64,000 bases of DNA from Crossaster papposus (taxonomy: Eukaryota > Echinodermata > Asteroidea > Velatida > Solasteridae), in the NCBI GenBank assembly GCA_037893245.1, contig JBAIAA010001121.1, positions 62,001 through 126,000 on the forward strand, read 5' to 3'. Made by a program: the position numbers and the translations under genes. The notes beneath the pieces were generated by a model. The model made no database searches, was not told the origin of the DNA, and saw only the letters and a list, made by a program, of their open reading frames with translations. Within the stretch, counting starts at the first letter, position 1; each line of letters opens with the position of its first letter. This document shows positions 39,601 to 46,152 of the stretch, piece after piece.

Positions 39601-42097
39601 GTTGTTGGTCGGTTTTAGACCGGCTTATGGGCGTGGTCTGGAGGCCCGAGTCGAAGGCGAGGGTCATTAACAATGTTCAGGCCCATGAGCCGGTTTTACA
39701 CGAACGTTCAATACCGGCCAACCACATATTTATTCCCATTCACAAATACAATTCGATAAAACAACTCAAAACTAGTGAAAAATATAAGTTTCCAACGATT
39801 TTGTTCAACAATTATACTTTACATTTTGTGAAACACCCCTTTATCTACGTCTGTGGTATGTTCCTCATCTGGTATCCCTTCGCTAGGCCTCGGCCCACCG
39901 CCCATACTGGGTACCCAAGCGCGCTGATGCAGATTATTATATTTATATGAAGGAAACGTACGGCATTCTAGGTAGCATACCATGACCTTTCGAATTGCAC
40001 GCAGCGCAGCTGAGCCACGGAACTGGTGACCTCCAGTTCACAGCTCACACAAAACTTATCCAATTAAAGCTCAAAGCGCATCAGTGCTTCCTAGCGCCCA
40101 GTGTGGTCGTTGGGACTCGCATACTCTCTGATCAGATCGCGCGAACGGCAACATCACTATTGGGAATATAGCGCATGCGCAAAATGTCGCAGTAAACTTA
40201 GCAGACGACACTCACTGAAAGAAGTTTGTTCATAATATGCGAACATTTTTCTAATTTTCTTTGAGTGTTTTACATAGCAAAATACAGCTAAAAAACACAA
40301 TTTAGTCATCTGGGCATATACACAATTCTCAGGTCAAAAAACCAGACTATTGTCATGTGCATTTTGGTGAACTATTTTGTTAAACCAGTTCGCGTCGGAG
40401 GACGTGTATACACGGAATTTAAAACGGATAAACATGTCACGCGAGGAAGGCCGGTAATATCTGCAAGCGACTGGCTCGCAGCGATAAATATAAATATAAA
40501 TATCAGGGTGTGCTACCCACAGATGTTGGCCTGAACCCGTCTCGGATCGAGGTTTGTGAAAAAACAATCCTGCGCCTGCCCGGTCAATGTCAAAATAATC
40601 CCGGCGCAATTAATTAACGGCACCATTTTGTCTCTATTTTATTTGCTCTGTCAAATACAAGATTGTTTTCCTCCAAAACTGTACATGTAATTAAATTAAA
40701 TGTTTGTTATCGTTTGCTACAGGTATCGGTGCAAGCATCGTGTTCGACGATTACCGCCATGACAATAGATCGATATATGGTCATCCTGCATCCGATGAAA
40801 TCCCTACACACGCGAACAGTTAGAAGGACAACATTTATCAATATCATTATATGGATAAGTAAGTTGGAATGTCGTGTTTAAGGTTATTGGCGCAATAACT
40901 TGGTATACGGTTGATTAAAGTATACCTCTTGCAACTACAAATGTATCTAAAAAGTAAATCAAACAAAATTGTTAAAAGCTTACTTGATGTAAAGATAACT
41001 CTAAACTCCCGTTTTTCTGGTTTGCTGTCATTTTTAAGTAAATATTAAAGGAAGTCAAAAGATGCGTCTCAAATGCGCATTTTGAACAATTGCCATTGGT
41101 ACCTAGGTTAAAATCGAAATCTTATATTTTATTTCTCCTAAATATAAAGCATTCTAGATCTAAAACTTCGTCGGATTTATTTATCAGGCACCATCTTTCT
41201 TTCTCCAAACGATACACATGTACAACTAACACAATGATCCATCCCGTGTGGTATATTTATGTATTTTAAAATGGTATTCTATTTAACTTTAAGAAATTGT
41301 TTGTTCACACTGTTTATGGCACTTGTTTCTGTGTATTTCGGCTTTGAATGTTCTATATTTTGTTTATGGCTGCCTGCTGTAATATAATTTATGACAACAG
41401 TAACATTTTCATACGTTTCTTTCCTACAATAGCCTCGTTTTTACTACACATTCCCGTAGCTGTTTTCTACGAAATGGAAAATGACAGAGGAAGTTTCTGT
41501 GCGAAAAGGTTTATAAATCTGGACGCTCAAAAGACCTACGAGTTCTACGCAGTTTGCGTCATGTACATCCTACCCTTCGTCGTCATGACATTTTGCTATC
41601 TGCGGATTCTGCGCACTGTCTGGAGCAAATACCTCATCGTGTCCTCGTCTACGCAGGCGCAGCGCAGGCGCAGATGGAAAGTCACGCGCATGACGTTATT
41701 GGTCGTTGTCTTGTTTGGGGTGTGCTGGGGACCAATCCACGTCCTGCATCTGGTCACGTTGTTCCAGTCTGTGCGGCGCCGTGACAGCGACGCCAGCTAC
41801 AATTTCTACATCTTCTGTCTGTGCCTGTCATATTCCAACTCCGCCATCAACCCTTTTGTGTACGCCTTTAGTGGGCGGAGCTACCGGCATCTATTGGTTG
41901 CTTGTTTGAAGGGGAGGCAGAGGCCCAACGCCATGACCCCTATGGGAAGCACTCGGACCAGAGCAGGATCGGCGCAGTACTCATTCGAAATGAATAACTT
42001 AATGCGGAATGCACAAAATGGCCGCTCACAGAAAGCCAAGTACACGCACTACTACCTCGGTGGGGGCCGCCACATTGTACGAGCTACTCCGGAATAG
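4756..42097 (+). CDS. Kisspeptin receptor (GPR54)-like class A GPCR, three coding exons
   Basis: The predicted product is a 381-residue plasma-membrane receptor for a neuropeptide, coupling to G proteins. Coding exons are 4756-5100, 40723-40858 and 41433-42097 (345 + 136 + 665 nt, 382 codons with stop), with phases 0 and 1 matching across both introns. Visible hallmarks are GN at 51-52 (TM1), D80 (TM2), W100/G103 and C107 (extracellular loop 1 and TM3), DRY 131-133, W159 (TM4), C183 (loop 2), P208 (TM5), CWGP 258-261 and NPFVY 300-304, with C318 as a possible palmitoylation site. The segment VSVQASCSTITAMTIDRY after the first splice closely resembles the VSVQATCATLTAMSVDR stretch of vertebrate KISS1R. 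Galanin and allatostatin-A receptors are the nearest alternatives. The N-terminus is rich in Tyr/Ser, with an N-glycosylation sequon at N20. There is no frameshift or missing key residue. The family call is from recognition, not a search. Confidence 0.88.
5110..6790. other. Intron 1 block, no feature recognised
   Basis: AT-rich non-coding sequence with no long open frame and no clear repeat. A TATA-like CATATAAACG lies near 6250 but has nothing around it that supports a promoter. Confidence 0.5.
6815..6940. repeat. 22-bp minisatellite
   Basis: Five identical 22-bp copies of a unit starting TATGGCCATGGTCGAACACG run at 6831-6852, 6853-6874, 6875-6896, 6897-6918 and 6919-6940. A shortened unit precedes them at 6815-6830. 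Because 22 is not a multiple of 3, all frames stay open and give spurious repetitive peptides. The perfect identity suggests recent expansion. Confidence 0.95.
6966..7550. mobile_element. Tc1/mariner-type non-autonomous element with long inverted repeats
   Basis: The element is 585 bp, bounded by TA on both sides (6964-6965 and 7551-7552), the target duplication typical of Tc1/mariner transposons. The tips are CAGGGTGTCTCT and its complement AGAGACACCCTG. The inverted arms reach roughly 200 bp each, meeting near GCACTGTGACAAGTTGG at 7156 and CCAACTTGTCACAGTGC at 7347. No transposase is present. It lies 20-odd bases after the 22-bp minisatellite. Confidence 0.85.
7553..8655. other. Intron 1 block, no feature recognised
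   Basis: Non-coding sequence. Open frames here are short and show no family resemblance. Confidence 0.5.
8659..8674. repeat. Poly-C tract (C16)
   Basis: An uninterrupted C16 run. It is one of many such tracts in the window. Confidence 0.95.
9351..9384. repeat. Poly-C tract (C14-T-C19)
   Basis: A 34-base run with a single T interruption. Its complement is G-rich and could form quadruplex or triplex structures. Confidence 0.95.
10535..11070 (+). repeat. Dispersed repeat family A, copy 1
   Basis: About 530 bp matching a second copy at 20850-21415 in order and orientation. Shared landmarks are ACATTTTGCAAACAAAAC-like 5' sequence, a GGCCGAAGACCGTTGG / GGCCGACAATCATTG block, an ACTACAAGAACAAC motif, and a 3' end with CCATCCATTTCTGAAAATT. 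A third, partial copy is at 36440-36725. No coding capacity; the class is unknown. Confidence 0.65.
11361..11377. repeat. Poly-C tract (C17)
   Basis: An uninterrupted C17 run. Confidence 0.95.
11589..11664 (+). repeat. tRNA-like head of a SINE
   Basis: TAGCTCAGTTCGTAGAGCG at 11596-11614 matches the internal A box of tRNA genes and GGTACAAGTCC at 11640-11650 matches the B box. The cloverleaf is imperfect, so a tRNA-derived SINE is more likely than a working tRNA. The sequence after it (11690-12010) recurs at 40880-41160. Confidence 0.6.
11690..12010 (+). repeat. Dispersed repeat family B, copy 1
   Basis: It shares ordered motifs with 40880-41160: an AGTATACC(T)TTGCA stretch, AAACAAAATTGTT-like sequence, ATGCGTCTCAAA followed by GCGCATTTT-like sequence, then an A-rich end. 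It directly follows the tRNA-like head and may be the body of the same SINE. Confidence 0.5.
12424..12456. repeat. Poly-C tract
   Basis: About 33 bases, almost pure C, with one T near its start. Confidence 0.95.
12596..12624. repeat. Poly-G tract (G29)
   Basis: It lies 140 bp from the preceding poly-C tract, so the two could pair as an inverted repeat of homopolymers. Confidence 0.95.
12630..13895. other. Intron 1 block, no gene supported
   Basis: A 167-codon open frame on the - strand (12817-13320) has no ATG at its 5' end, no recognisable domain and no supporting splice sites. I treat it as chance. Confidence 0.5.
13901..13921. repeat. Poly-G tract (G21)
   Basis: An uninterrupted G21 run. 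Confidence 0.95.
14129..14179. repeat. Poly-G/poly-C hairpin-forming pair
   Basis: A G16 run (14129-14144), a 7-base spacer AGTTCTA, and a C28 run (14152-14179). The two runs are complementary and adjacent, so a 16-bp all G:C stem can form. It is also likely to be hard to sequence, so exact lengths may be unreliable. Confidence 0.9.
14185..16270. other. Intron 1 block, no gene recognised
   Basis: AT-rich non-coding sequence. I see no clear repeat family or long coding frame. GAGGGCGCTGTTG at about 15950 is one of the many GCGCCCTC-type motifs in the window. Confidence 0.5.
16290..16480 (+). promoter_or_regulatory. CpG-rich patch with TATA box and homeodomain-like sites
   Basis: A TATATAG box at 16328-16334 is followed by about 80 bases very rich in CpG, in contrast with AT-rich flanks. 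Then come CTAATTTATT and ATAATTAGC, typical homeodomain-type core sites. This could be an intronic promoter or a conserved enhancer. No transcript is visible. Confidence 0.25.
16530..17765. other. Intron 1 block, no feature recognised
   Basis: AT-rich sequence. A short hairpin, ACCAAACCC / GAGGTTTGGT near 17508-17533, is the only structure noted. Confidence 0.45.
17769..17785. repeat. Poly-G tract (G17)
   Basis: An uninterrupted G17 run. Confidence 0.95.
17790..18915. other. Intron 1 block, no feature recognised
   Basis: Non-coding sequence with scattered CpG-rich parts (18420-18500) and no supported gene. Confidence 0.45.
18920..18939. repeat. Poly-C tract (C20)
   Basis: A C20 run. A further C17 run lies at 19139-19155. 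Confidence 0.95.
19380..19695. mobile_element. Foldback element with about 120-bp inverted arms
   Basis: The left arm (about 19380-19508) and right arm (about 19574-19695) are near-complementary. Both contain GAAGTCGGC, AGTGCAACATGGCGGACCC, GTGAGCCAATGAAATGTCC and a closing CAACACCTGG/CCAGGTGT. The central spacer of about 65 bp contains TTATAAACATTACGTAATACG-like sequence. There is no transposase. It is flanked by AAAGCGCCCTCTAGCATTG on the left and by related tandem units on the right. Confidence 0.8.
19880..20000. repeat. Tandem duplication of a GCGCCCTCT unit
   Basis: Two adjacent units of about 60 bp each read CCCCTAAAGCGCCCTCTGG, then TTGAGGTTGCAGCCC, then AAGTAATGCTCACTCACAG. They differ by single bases. 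A diverged third version flanks the foldback element at 19350-19378, suggesting these belong to one larger repeat. Confidence 0.85.
20340..20525. repeat. G-rich block with a G23 tract
   Basis: G-runs at 20344-20353 and around 20380-20403 are followed by G23 at 20496-20518 and more G. Four or more G-runs in close spacing would allow G-quadruplex formation on the + strand. Confidence 0.85.
20850..21415 (+). repeat. Dispersed repeat family A, copy 2
   Basis: It matches the copy at 10535-11070 along its length in the same orientation. It carries a small internal tandem CAACAACAGTCG-type repeat (20955-20990) that the first copy lacks. No coding capacity. Confidence 0.65.
22247..22356. repeat. 11-bp minisatellite of CRE-like sites
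   Basis: Ten head-to-tail copies of TAGTGATGACG, with one variant (TAGTAATGACG at 22302). Each junction creates TGACGTAG, a half-palindromic match to the CREB/ATF site TGACGT(CA). The perfect spacing of one helical turn places every site on the same face of the DNA. Confidence 0.95.
22701..22929. mobile_element. MITE-like element with 21-bp terminal inverted repeats
   Basis: The left end AGCCGCGTTCGCATTGGACT (22701-22720) and right end AGTCTAATGCGAACGCGGCT (22910-22929) are inverted repeats with one mismatch. The interior has no coding capacity. Flanks are TTA on the left and AAA on the right, so a clean target duplication is not seen. Confidence 0.75.
23207..23568. mobile_element. Second short terminal-inverted-repeat element
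   Basis: The ends ACATGTTTAGCGTCA (23217-23230 region) and TGACGCTAAACATGT (23542-23556) are perfect inverted repeats, extended by A-rich and T-rich tails. It is about 360 bp, non-coding, and lies 280 bp after the previous MITE-like element. GTCACACCCTA occurs twice inside. Confidence 0.65.
24825..24920. promoter_or_regulatory. Octamer-type POU sites
   Basis: An exact octamer ATGCAAAT (about 24834) and a related ATGCTAAT (about 24906) lie 70 bp apart. These fit POU-domain factor sites. Function is inferred from motif only. Confidence 0.25.
25236..25330 (+). promoter_or_regulatory. TATA-type promoter-like patch in intron 1
   Basis: GGTATATAAAGC at 25236-25247 is a strong TATA box. About 30 bases on, TTTCATTCTTTG fits an initiator. 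Then CTCGTCTGCTGACT occurs twice with a short spacer. No obvious coding exon follows, so an alternative 5' exon of the receptor or a non-coding RNA would be the possible products. Confidence 0.3.
25422..25659. promoter_or_regulatory. Cluster of seven TCGAT(TT) motifs
   Basis: TCGATTT or TCGAT occurs at 25422, 25473, 25505, 25540, 25588, 25622 and 25654, seven times in about 240 bp, mostly spaced 32-36 or 48-51 bp. The surrounding sequence is not clearly repeated, so this may be either a decayed tandem repeat or a cluster of binding sites (for example Cut-type homeodomain). Confidence 0.35.
25690..28500. other. Intron 1 block, no gene recognised
   Basis: AT-rich non-coding sequence. GAGGGCGCTATTTACC at about 25718 recurs as GAGGGCGCTATTTACA at about 43005, which suggests a shared repeat end. 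A palindromic AGAGCGCCCTCT lies near 26649, and an (AAC)n stretch near 26880. Nothing else supportable. Confidence 0.45.
28530..29060. promoter_or_regulatory. CpG-rich patch with CCAAT-box and E2F-like sites
   Basis: ATTGGCTTTCCCGCG near 28710-28725 combines an inverted CCAAT box with an E2F-type TTTCCCGCG. CpGs are frequent through the block, unlike the flanks. It could be a promoter or a conserved element; no coding exon is recognised. Confidence 0.25.
29070..30050. other. Intron 1 block, no feature recognised
   Basis: AT-rich sequence without long coding frames or clear repeats. Confidence 0.45.
30060..30470. promoter_or_regulatory. CpG-rich patch, possible promoter or enhancer
   Basis: About 400 bp with many CpGs, an ACCAATCA CCAAT-type motif near 30108, and a GATATAAAG TATA-like motif near 30450. 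Stable composition change against AT-rich flanks is the main evidence. No transcript structure is visible. Confidence 0.25.
30480..32445. other. Intron 1 block, no gene recognised
   Basis: Contains a tight hairpin AGGGCACG-TACAT-CGTGCCCT near 31268-31290 and a CpG-richer stretch at 31730-31950. Otherwise nothing is recognised. Confidence 0.45.
32450..32496. repeat. Longest poly-C tract (C23-T-C23)
   Basis: 47 bases, pure C except for a single T at 32473. Confidence 0.95.
32500..33700. other. Intron 1 block, no feature recognised
   Basis: AT-rich sequence with no supported gene or repeat. Confidence 0.45.
33720..34130. promoter_or_regulatory. Possible conserved non-coding element
   Basis: A composition-balanced stretch with dense motif-like sequence, including GAGATTAATCGC (Otx/bicoid-type GATTAATC) and CTGACAGATTTGATT (TALE/Meis-type TGACAG) near 34065-34095. 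A 130-codon open frame over it (33612-34004) starts at a TTG and has no recognisable domain. The call is weak. Confidence 0.2.
34200..36430. other. Intron 1 block with microsatellite and poly-G tract
   Basis: Contains an (AAT)n microsatellite at about 35224-35246 and a G14 run at 35473-35486, then a CpG-richer stretch at 35570-35800. No coding gene is recognised. Confidence 0.5.
36440..36725 (+). repeat. Dispersed repeat family A, partial copy 3
   Basis: It carries the 3' part of the family: AACCAGACTGCAAGAACAGC, ACTTTAAAAAGGTCAGCGTC and CCATCCATTTTCGAAAATTA. The terminal segment is present twice in tandem (about 36484-36560 and 36615-36725). Confidence 0.6.
36740..39590. other. Intron 1 block, no gene recognised
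   Basis: AT-rich with one G11 run at 38716-38726. I see no exon or clear repeat. Confidence 0.45.
39614..39697. repeat. Small inverted repeat
   Basis: ACCGGCTTATGGGC near 39620 and GCCCATGAGCCGGTT near 39680 are imperfect complements flanking about 50 bp. Possibly a fragment of a foldback element. Confidence 0.55.
39880..40130 (-). repeat. Dispersed repeat family C, copy 1
   Basis: On the - strand it matches 45559-45784 over most of its length, including ACTGGAGGTCACCAGTTCCG and GCTGCGCTGCGTGCAATTCG-type segments. One end carries ACCGCCCATACTGGG. It is probably a short element with inverted ends. Confidence 0.65.
40381..40612 (+). repeat. Dispersed repeat family D, copy 1
   Basis: It matches 59326-59545 in order and orientation: CCAGTTCGCGTCGGAGGACG, a GTCACGCGAGGAAGG-like block, GGCCTGAACCCGTCTCGGAT, and AATAATCCCG. 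It ends about 110 bp before GPCR exon 2. Confidence 0.7.
40723..40858 (+). CDS. GPCR coding exon 2 (residues 116-160: TM3 end, DRY, TM4 start)
   Basis: The exon starts after TTTGCTACAG and ends ATA-A/GTAAGT in phase 1. It encodes VSVQASCSTITAMTIDRY, then the ILHP motif of intracellular loop 2 and the start of TM4 with W159. The VSVQAS block is the strongest link to kisspeptin receptors. Confidence 0.9.
40859..41432 (+). other. GPCR intron 2, with dispersed repeat family B copy 2
   Basis: 574 bp with GTAAGT donor and TTTCCTACAATAG acceptor. Positions 40880-41160 match the family B sequence at 11690-12010, including ATGCGTCTCAAATGCGCA near 41064. Confidence 0.75.
41433..42097 (+). CDS. GPCR coding exon 3 (residues 161-381: TM4 to C-terminus)
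   Basis: Contains loop 2 with C183, TM5 (ILPF, P208), a basic third intracellular loop (RRRRWK at 238-243), TM6 with CWGP 258-261, TM7 with NPFVY 300-304, and a 75-residue cytoplasmic tail with C318. The stop codon TAG is at 42095-42097. Confidence 0.92.
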
Positions 42098-42350
42098 ACA
42101 GGGACAGGGATCGCTCCGGCTTTTGAATGGTGAACATCAAAGTGTCGGTACCTTCTGTAAAGAAATTCTCCAAAGAAAACAATGCATTTAATGTGTTCTC
42201 AGAGCTTGGACTGAATTGCATTCAAAGGTTGTATTTATTGTGACAGCCTGGCATTTTTCATTCGTACAGTAACGTCCAATGCACTATATTAATATCGAAT
42301 TATTTATAATATATTATTGCATCTGTTAATAAACTATACAATATGTGTTT
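42098..42350 (+). terminator. GPCR 3' UTR and poly(A) signal
   Basis: AATAAA at 42328-42333 lies 231 bases after the stop codon in an AT-rich stretch, followed by GT-rich sequence. This is a conventional cleavage and polyadenylation context. Confidence 0.6.
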
Positions 42351-42359
42351 TGAGTTTAA

Positions 42360-43150
42360 CGTTGCCATTTACCATTTGAAGATTTCAATTCTTCGATCTC
42401 TGAATGTCGAGTGTTTGCTTTTAACACATAGGGACACATAAGAAAAAAAGAATCATTCCAAAATCTTAGAATATCAAGATGAAATGTCTAGTTTGTTTAA
42501 TTTCTTATGGTATATATGGTAACTTTTGTTAACTGTAATCATGTTGAATAACTTCGTAAACATAGTCCTCGTAGCAAGAGATGTTTAATTGCAGCTTTCA
42601 GTAAAAAACCCAACATATCTTATTGTCACCACTTCGAGTTGTTTAAAATTGCAAATATACCCAACGAGTTTATTTTCCATTAACTTTTTCATAAGTGCTA
42701 ATGTTTATAACCATGTCATTCTGTGGAGAGAAAGTGTGTGATGAGATTCTGTATGTGTCGGTGACCGCGAACCACAAGTATGTGAAGGAAACGCAAGCGT
42801 CGCAAGGCATTGTGGGTACGGTCATGGTTGCCATGCCGCGGCTAGTGCCAGTTGATGCTCTGCGCACATCGTGTGCTCACGCGCAAGTGTTGACCTGAGG
42901 TCAAAGCTACAAAAGCGTATCCAATGAGAACTCGAAGAAACTGGAGGAAAACCTGTGATAGTGCTGTGAGGGCAGCTCAGGCGAAGATATGAGTGGTGTT
43001 GAATGAGGGCGCTATTTACATTTTGCGTGTGGGCTCCCAGCACCCTCGATATACAAAGGGATTACCAACAATATATACATGTATCGCGCATAAACCACTT
43101 TTCTTTTACTTTAATTAATGTGTGAAAATGTGGATGAGTGTACGAGCATG
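42360..43150. other. Intergenic DNA between the GPCR and TRPM genes
   Basis: No supported gene. A GAGGGCGCTATTTACA motif lies at about 43005, shared with 25718. Confidence 0.5.
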
Positions 43151-43154
43151 ATAC

Positions 43155-43780
43155 ATTAACTGTGAGGACCTCTGAACAAAAGATGTCCACACAGCGCAGG
43201 TAGTGGTGACATTGTGTGGACTTGCCCACTTCCATACAACATTACATTCACTGTGTGGACCTCTGAACAAAAGATGTCTTCAATTTGTGTTGAAAGAATG
43301 TTTATGGTGCCCAAATACAAAGGACGTCCGTACTAGGTATGTAACGAATGAGTTGTGTTCAATTCAGAAGACCTTAAACAATAGGGGAATAGTACAATGA
43401 GCCCAAGGACATGAGCCGAGTCCTCGAGGGAATCTCTTGTACAAACCTTATGGGAGTACAAACAAAGGGGATACAAGAAAGGAACAATGGCGAGTCTTCG
43501 GGAGTATAGCTACATTGAGCTGGGCGAGTATGTGAGTTTGTTAAATGGGGTCCCCGATTGACAAAGGTCCCCGATTCGTGTACAAAATATATTGAACTGA
43601 GGAACAAACAAAAGAGGACAATGTGGGTTAGGGTTAGGGTCCCCAATTTACAGGGGGTTTGACCACTTGCGTGTGCGTGGGGTTGTTTGTGGTGTAAATT
43701 AAGGACCAACTCGTGAAACAACATCGCCGAACTGAGGACAGATCAATGACACTGAGGACGTCCTTGGTTAGAAAACGTGT
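43155..43780. repeat. Degenerate repeat family E with TTAGGG units, copy 1
   Basis: GGACCTCTGAACAAAAGATGTC occurs twice in part (43164 and 43257 regions), followed by diffuse GAGGAC-type repeats and two TTAGGG units at 43628-43639. A related block lies at 55355-55770. Confidence 0.55.
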
Positions 43781-43789
43781 ATAAAACAA

Positions 43790-45200
43790 ATGAGAGCTTT
43801 TGCGAAACAGTTAAAGTACAAACAAAAGATGAAGAAAAGAAATCCTCGATTTACACCATAAAGTATAGTTGTTTGTGTGCGGTGAGTTTATATCTGCATT
43901 CAAATAGTGGATGTATAACAATAGAGGACAACAATAGAGGACAAAGAGGACAATTAGTGCGGCTCTATCTGTGAGTTTTATGATAGGCCTAGTTCTATTA
44001 GTTGTGTACAGCATTATTCCAATCCCAAAGACTCGAAACAAATTCTATGAAATTGTTCAATTGCATGGTTGCCTATTTCGTTTTCTTTAGATTTTCTTTC
44101 CAATACTGGTGGAACTCTTTAACGTATAACAAGCTAATGGTTGAAGTATGTCGTGTATAATTGAATTTGACTTAAACACATGGGCTTAACTACCAGTTAA
44201 TACCGTCGTAAATGTCATAATCCACAACATTATGTGAGGCACATTTACTTATTTTAACGAGTTGTATTTACACCAAAATGGCTGAATTAAACTATAATTT
44301 ATTTTTTAGCAATGGTGATCGAATTGTGTTTTGTTGACTTTGATTATAAAATCCAATAAATCACTGATTGGAGAACTGTTATCTTATCGAGACAAAATAC
44401 TGCATTTCTTTTCCCCCATTGTATAAATTTATGACGCGTAAACATGGTTGGAATTTTTTTAAAGAAATATCATTGTAATTAGGAGAGTATTATAGCTATT
44501 TTATGGCCCCGGAAACGGCCGGTTCAAGTTCATCAATATTTGCAAAATTACATGGAATTTGAAGAACACAAATATCTGTCACAAAACCATCAGTTGATTT
44601 GGAAAAAGAAAATTACTGAATTTGATGAGCTTTGGCGGATGGGGATATCTAGCGCCCCCACGTGCCTTTTTGATGGGGTTGGAGTAAATCTAATACACAT
44701 TCCGCCCTTTCCGAAAATAAACAAATATAAAACGATAAACAAATATAAAAAAGAAAATAAAAGCATCCAAGTAAATCTTAAAATTAAACACTTCCAACAT
44801 TGAGGTATGAATAACCGCAAAAATTGTTCGAAGAATAATGTTCTAATAGCGCCACCAAGAGTCCACATGACCCCTGCCTTTAATACCACGAATAGTAATT
44901 CTGTGATTATATCTGGACAATTTGGTGTTTTTTTCCCATTCCCCACTTGTTGATAAATTAACGCACTTCCTCGATACGTTTAACTGGCGGGAGATTGTAA
45001 TCTGCAACAACTTTGGAATAATAATAATGTTAGTCTTTTGTTACAAAGAATACTGCCGTGTTTGCGCGCATACAAAATGGCAGCACACGTGGGCGCGCAT
45101 AGCCAGGGCTTTCTTTGCCTAGTGCAAAAATACAGTTTTCGTTGCACTCATTTTCCCTGTCCCGATTTGGCTTTTCTCAACTCCATCCATTGCAAGCTGC
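43790..45200. other. Intergenic DNA, possible TRPM promoter near its end
   Basis: Mostly AT-rich with no gene. Near 45073 AAAATGGCAGCACACGTGGG combines a YY1-like ATGGC and an E-box CACGTG in a CpG-richer stretch; this may be TRPM promoter sequence, but only as a guess. Confidence 0.35.
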
Positions 45201-45209
45201 GACTTTGCA

Positions 45210-45227
45210 CCCCCCCCCCCCCCCCCC
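45210..45227. repeat. Poly-C tract (C18)
   Basis: C18, then CTCTCCCCCCTCC. Confidence 0.95.
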
Positions 45228-45558
45228 TCTCCCCCCTCCTTTTTATTTCAAAAAGCCAGAACGAAACGGACTGCAAATGCGGAATTTTACGCGCCAAGGT
45301 ACGGACAGTGCGTAAAGGTTCTGTATGGGATAACACTTCAAAAGTTTCAGAAGTCGCTCTTTGTCAGATCGCAACAACGGTCTACAAACAAAACAACGAT
45401 GACAAAACTGCACTATGGGGTAACACAAATAACAATCACAGTTCATACATCGCAATCATTTCAACAATAGCGGAGCAAAGGTCAAGAACTGCGTGGGGTT
45501 ATTTTTGTTGAGTACCGCGGTGCACCGTGCTGCAAGTCGCGCGACCCCTTCGATCGTG

Positions 45559-45784
45559 TCCCGCACCGCTCATACTGGGCGATGGGAAACACCTATGAGC
45601 TTTGAGCTCTGATTGGGTAGATTTTGTGTGAGATGTAAACTAGAGGTCACCAGTTCCGCGGCTAAGCTGCGCTGCGTGCAATTCGAGAGGTCACATATAC
45701 GCTACCCATAATGCCATGCGTTTCCTTCACAGCAATCTGTGAAGCTGCATCACCCTTTCCCAGCGCCCAGTATGGGCGGTGGGA
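45559..45784 (+). mobile_element. Dispersed repeat family C, copy 2 (inverted ends)
   Basis: The ends are inverted repeats: CCGCTCATACTGGGCG on the left and CGCCCAGTATGGGCGG on the right, each nearly palindromic in itself. The body matches 39880-40130 in reverse orientation. It is non-coding and ends about 190 bp before TRPM exon 1. A rearranged third copy lies at 46650-46800. Confidence 0.7.
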
Positions 45785-45990
45785 CCGAGCGAACTCGACC
45801 CCTTAATCACTGTTTACTAATAAACAAGCAGTTGTATTTCACGTGGTGTAGGTTTATGGTCCATCTGTGATTCAGGACCGTTGAACCCTTTCTTTCCCAC
45901 TGCCAAATGGCAACACAATTTCTGCATGCAATTCCAGTTTTGGGGAAATAAAGGGTTAAGCATTATTTTTAGGACCGTTCGGTCTCCAAA

Positions 45991-46152
45991 ATGAACAAAG
46001 GAAGGAGGAGATTTGCCGGCCGACCGCGGACAAACCTCTTTGGGTACACCCGGGTGTCTCGAAGGGGGCCTCACCAACTTGGAACGTCGGACACCGCTGG
46101 TTTCGACATTGGAGATGGCAACGTGGAAATATTGGATCTGACTTCTGAACAG
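45991..46152 (+). CDS. TRPM exon 1 (residues 1-54)
   Basis: The ATG has A at -3 and an in-frame stop (TAG, 45970-45972) just upstream. That TAG could also be a splice acceptor, so an earlier coding exon is possible. The peptide starts MNKGRRRFAGRPRTNLF and is basic and probably cytosolic. It ends GAACAG/GTAACG in phase 0. Confidence 0.7.

Larger units (their letters stand above)
5101..40722 (+). other. GPCR intron 1, 35.6 kb
   Basis: This intron has a consensus donor (GTAAGT at 5101) and acceptor (TTTGCTACAG ending 40722). It splits TM3 just before the VSVQAS motif and makes up more than half the window. I found no convincing nested protein gene in it on either strand. It holds transposon remnants, minisatellites, homopolymer C/G tracts, and CpG-rich or TATA-bearing patches listed separately. 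Confidence 0.85.

Noticed and set aside
45038-45511. 157-codon open frame on the + strand
   Set aside because: It contains a poly-C tract read as proline, has no domain, and no splice sites tie it to TRPM exon 1.
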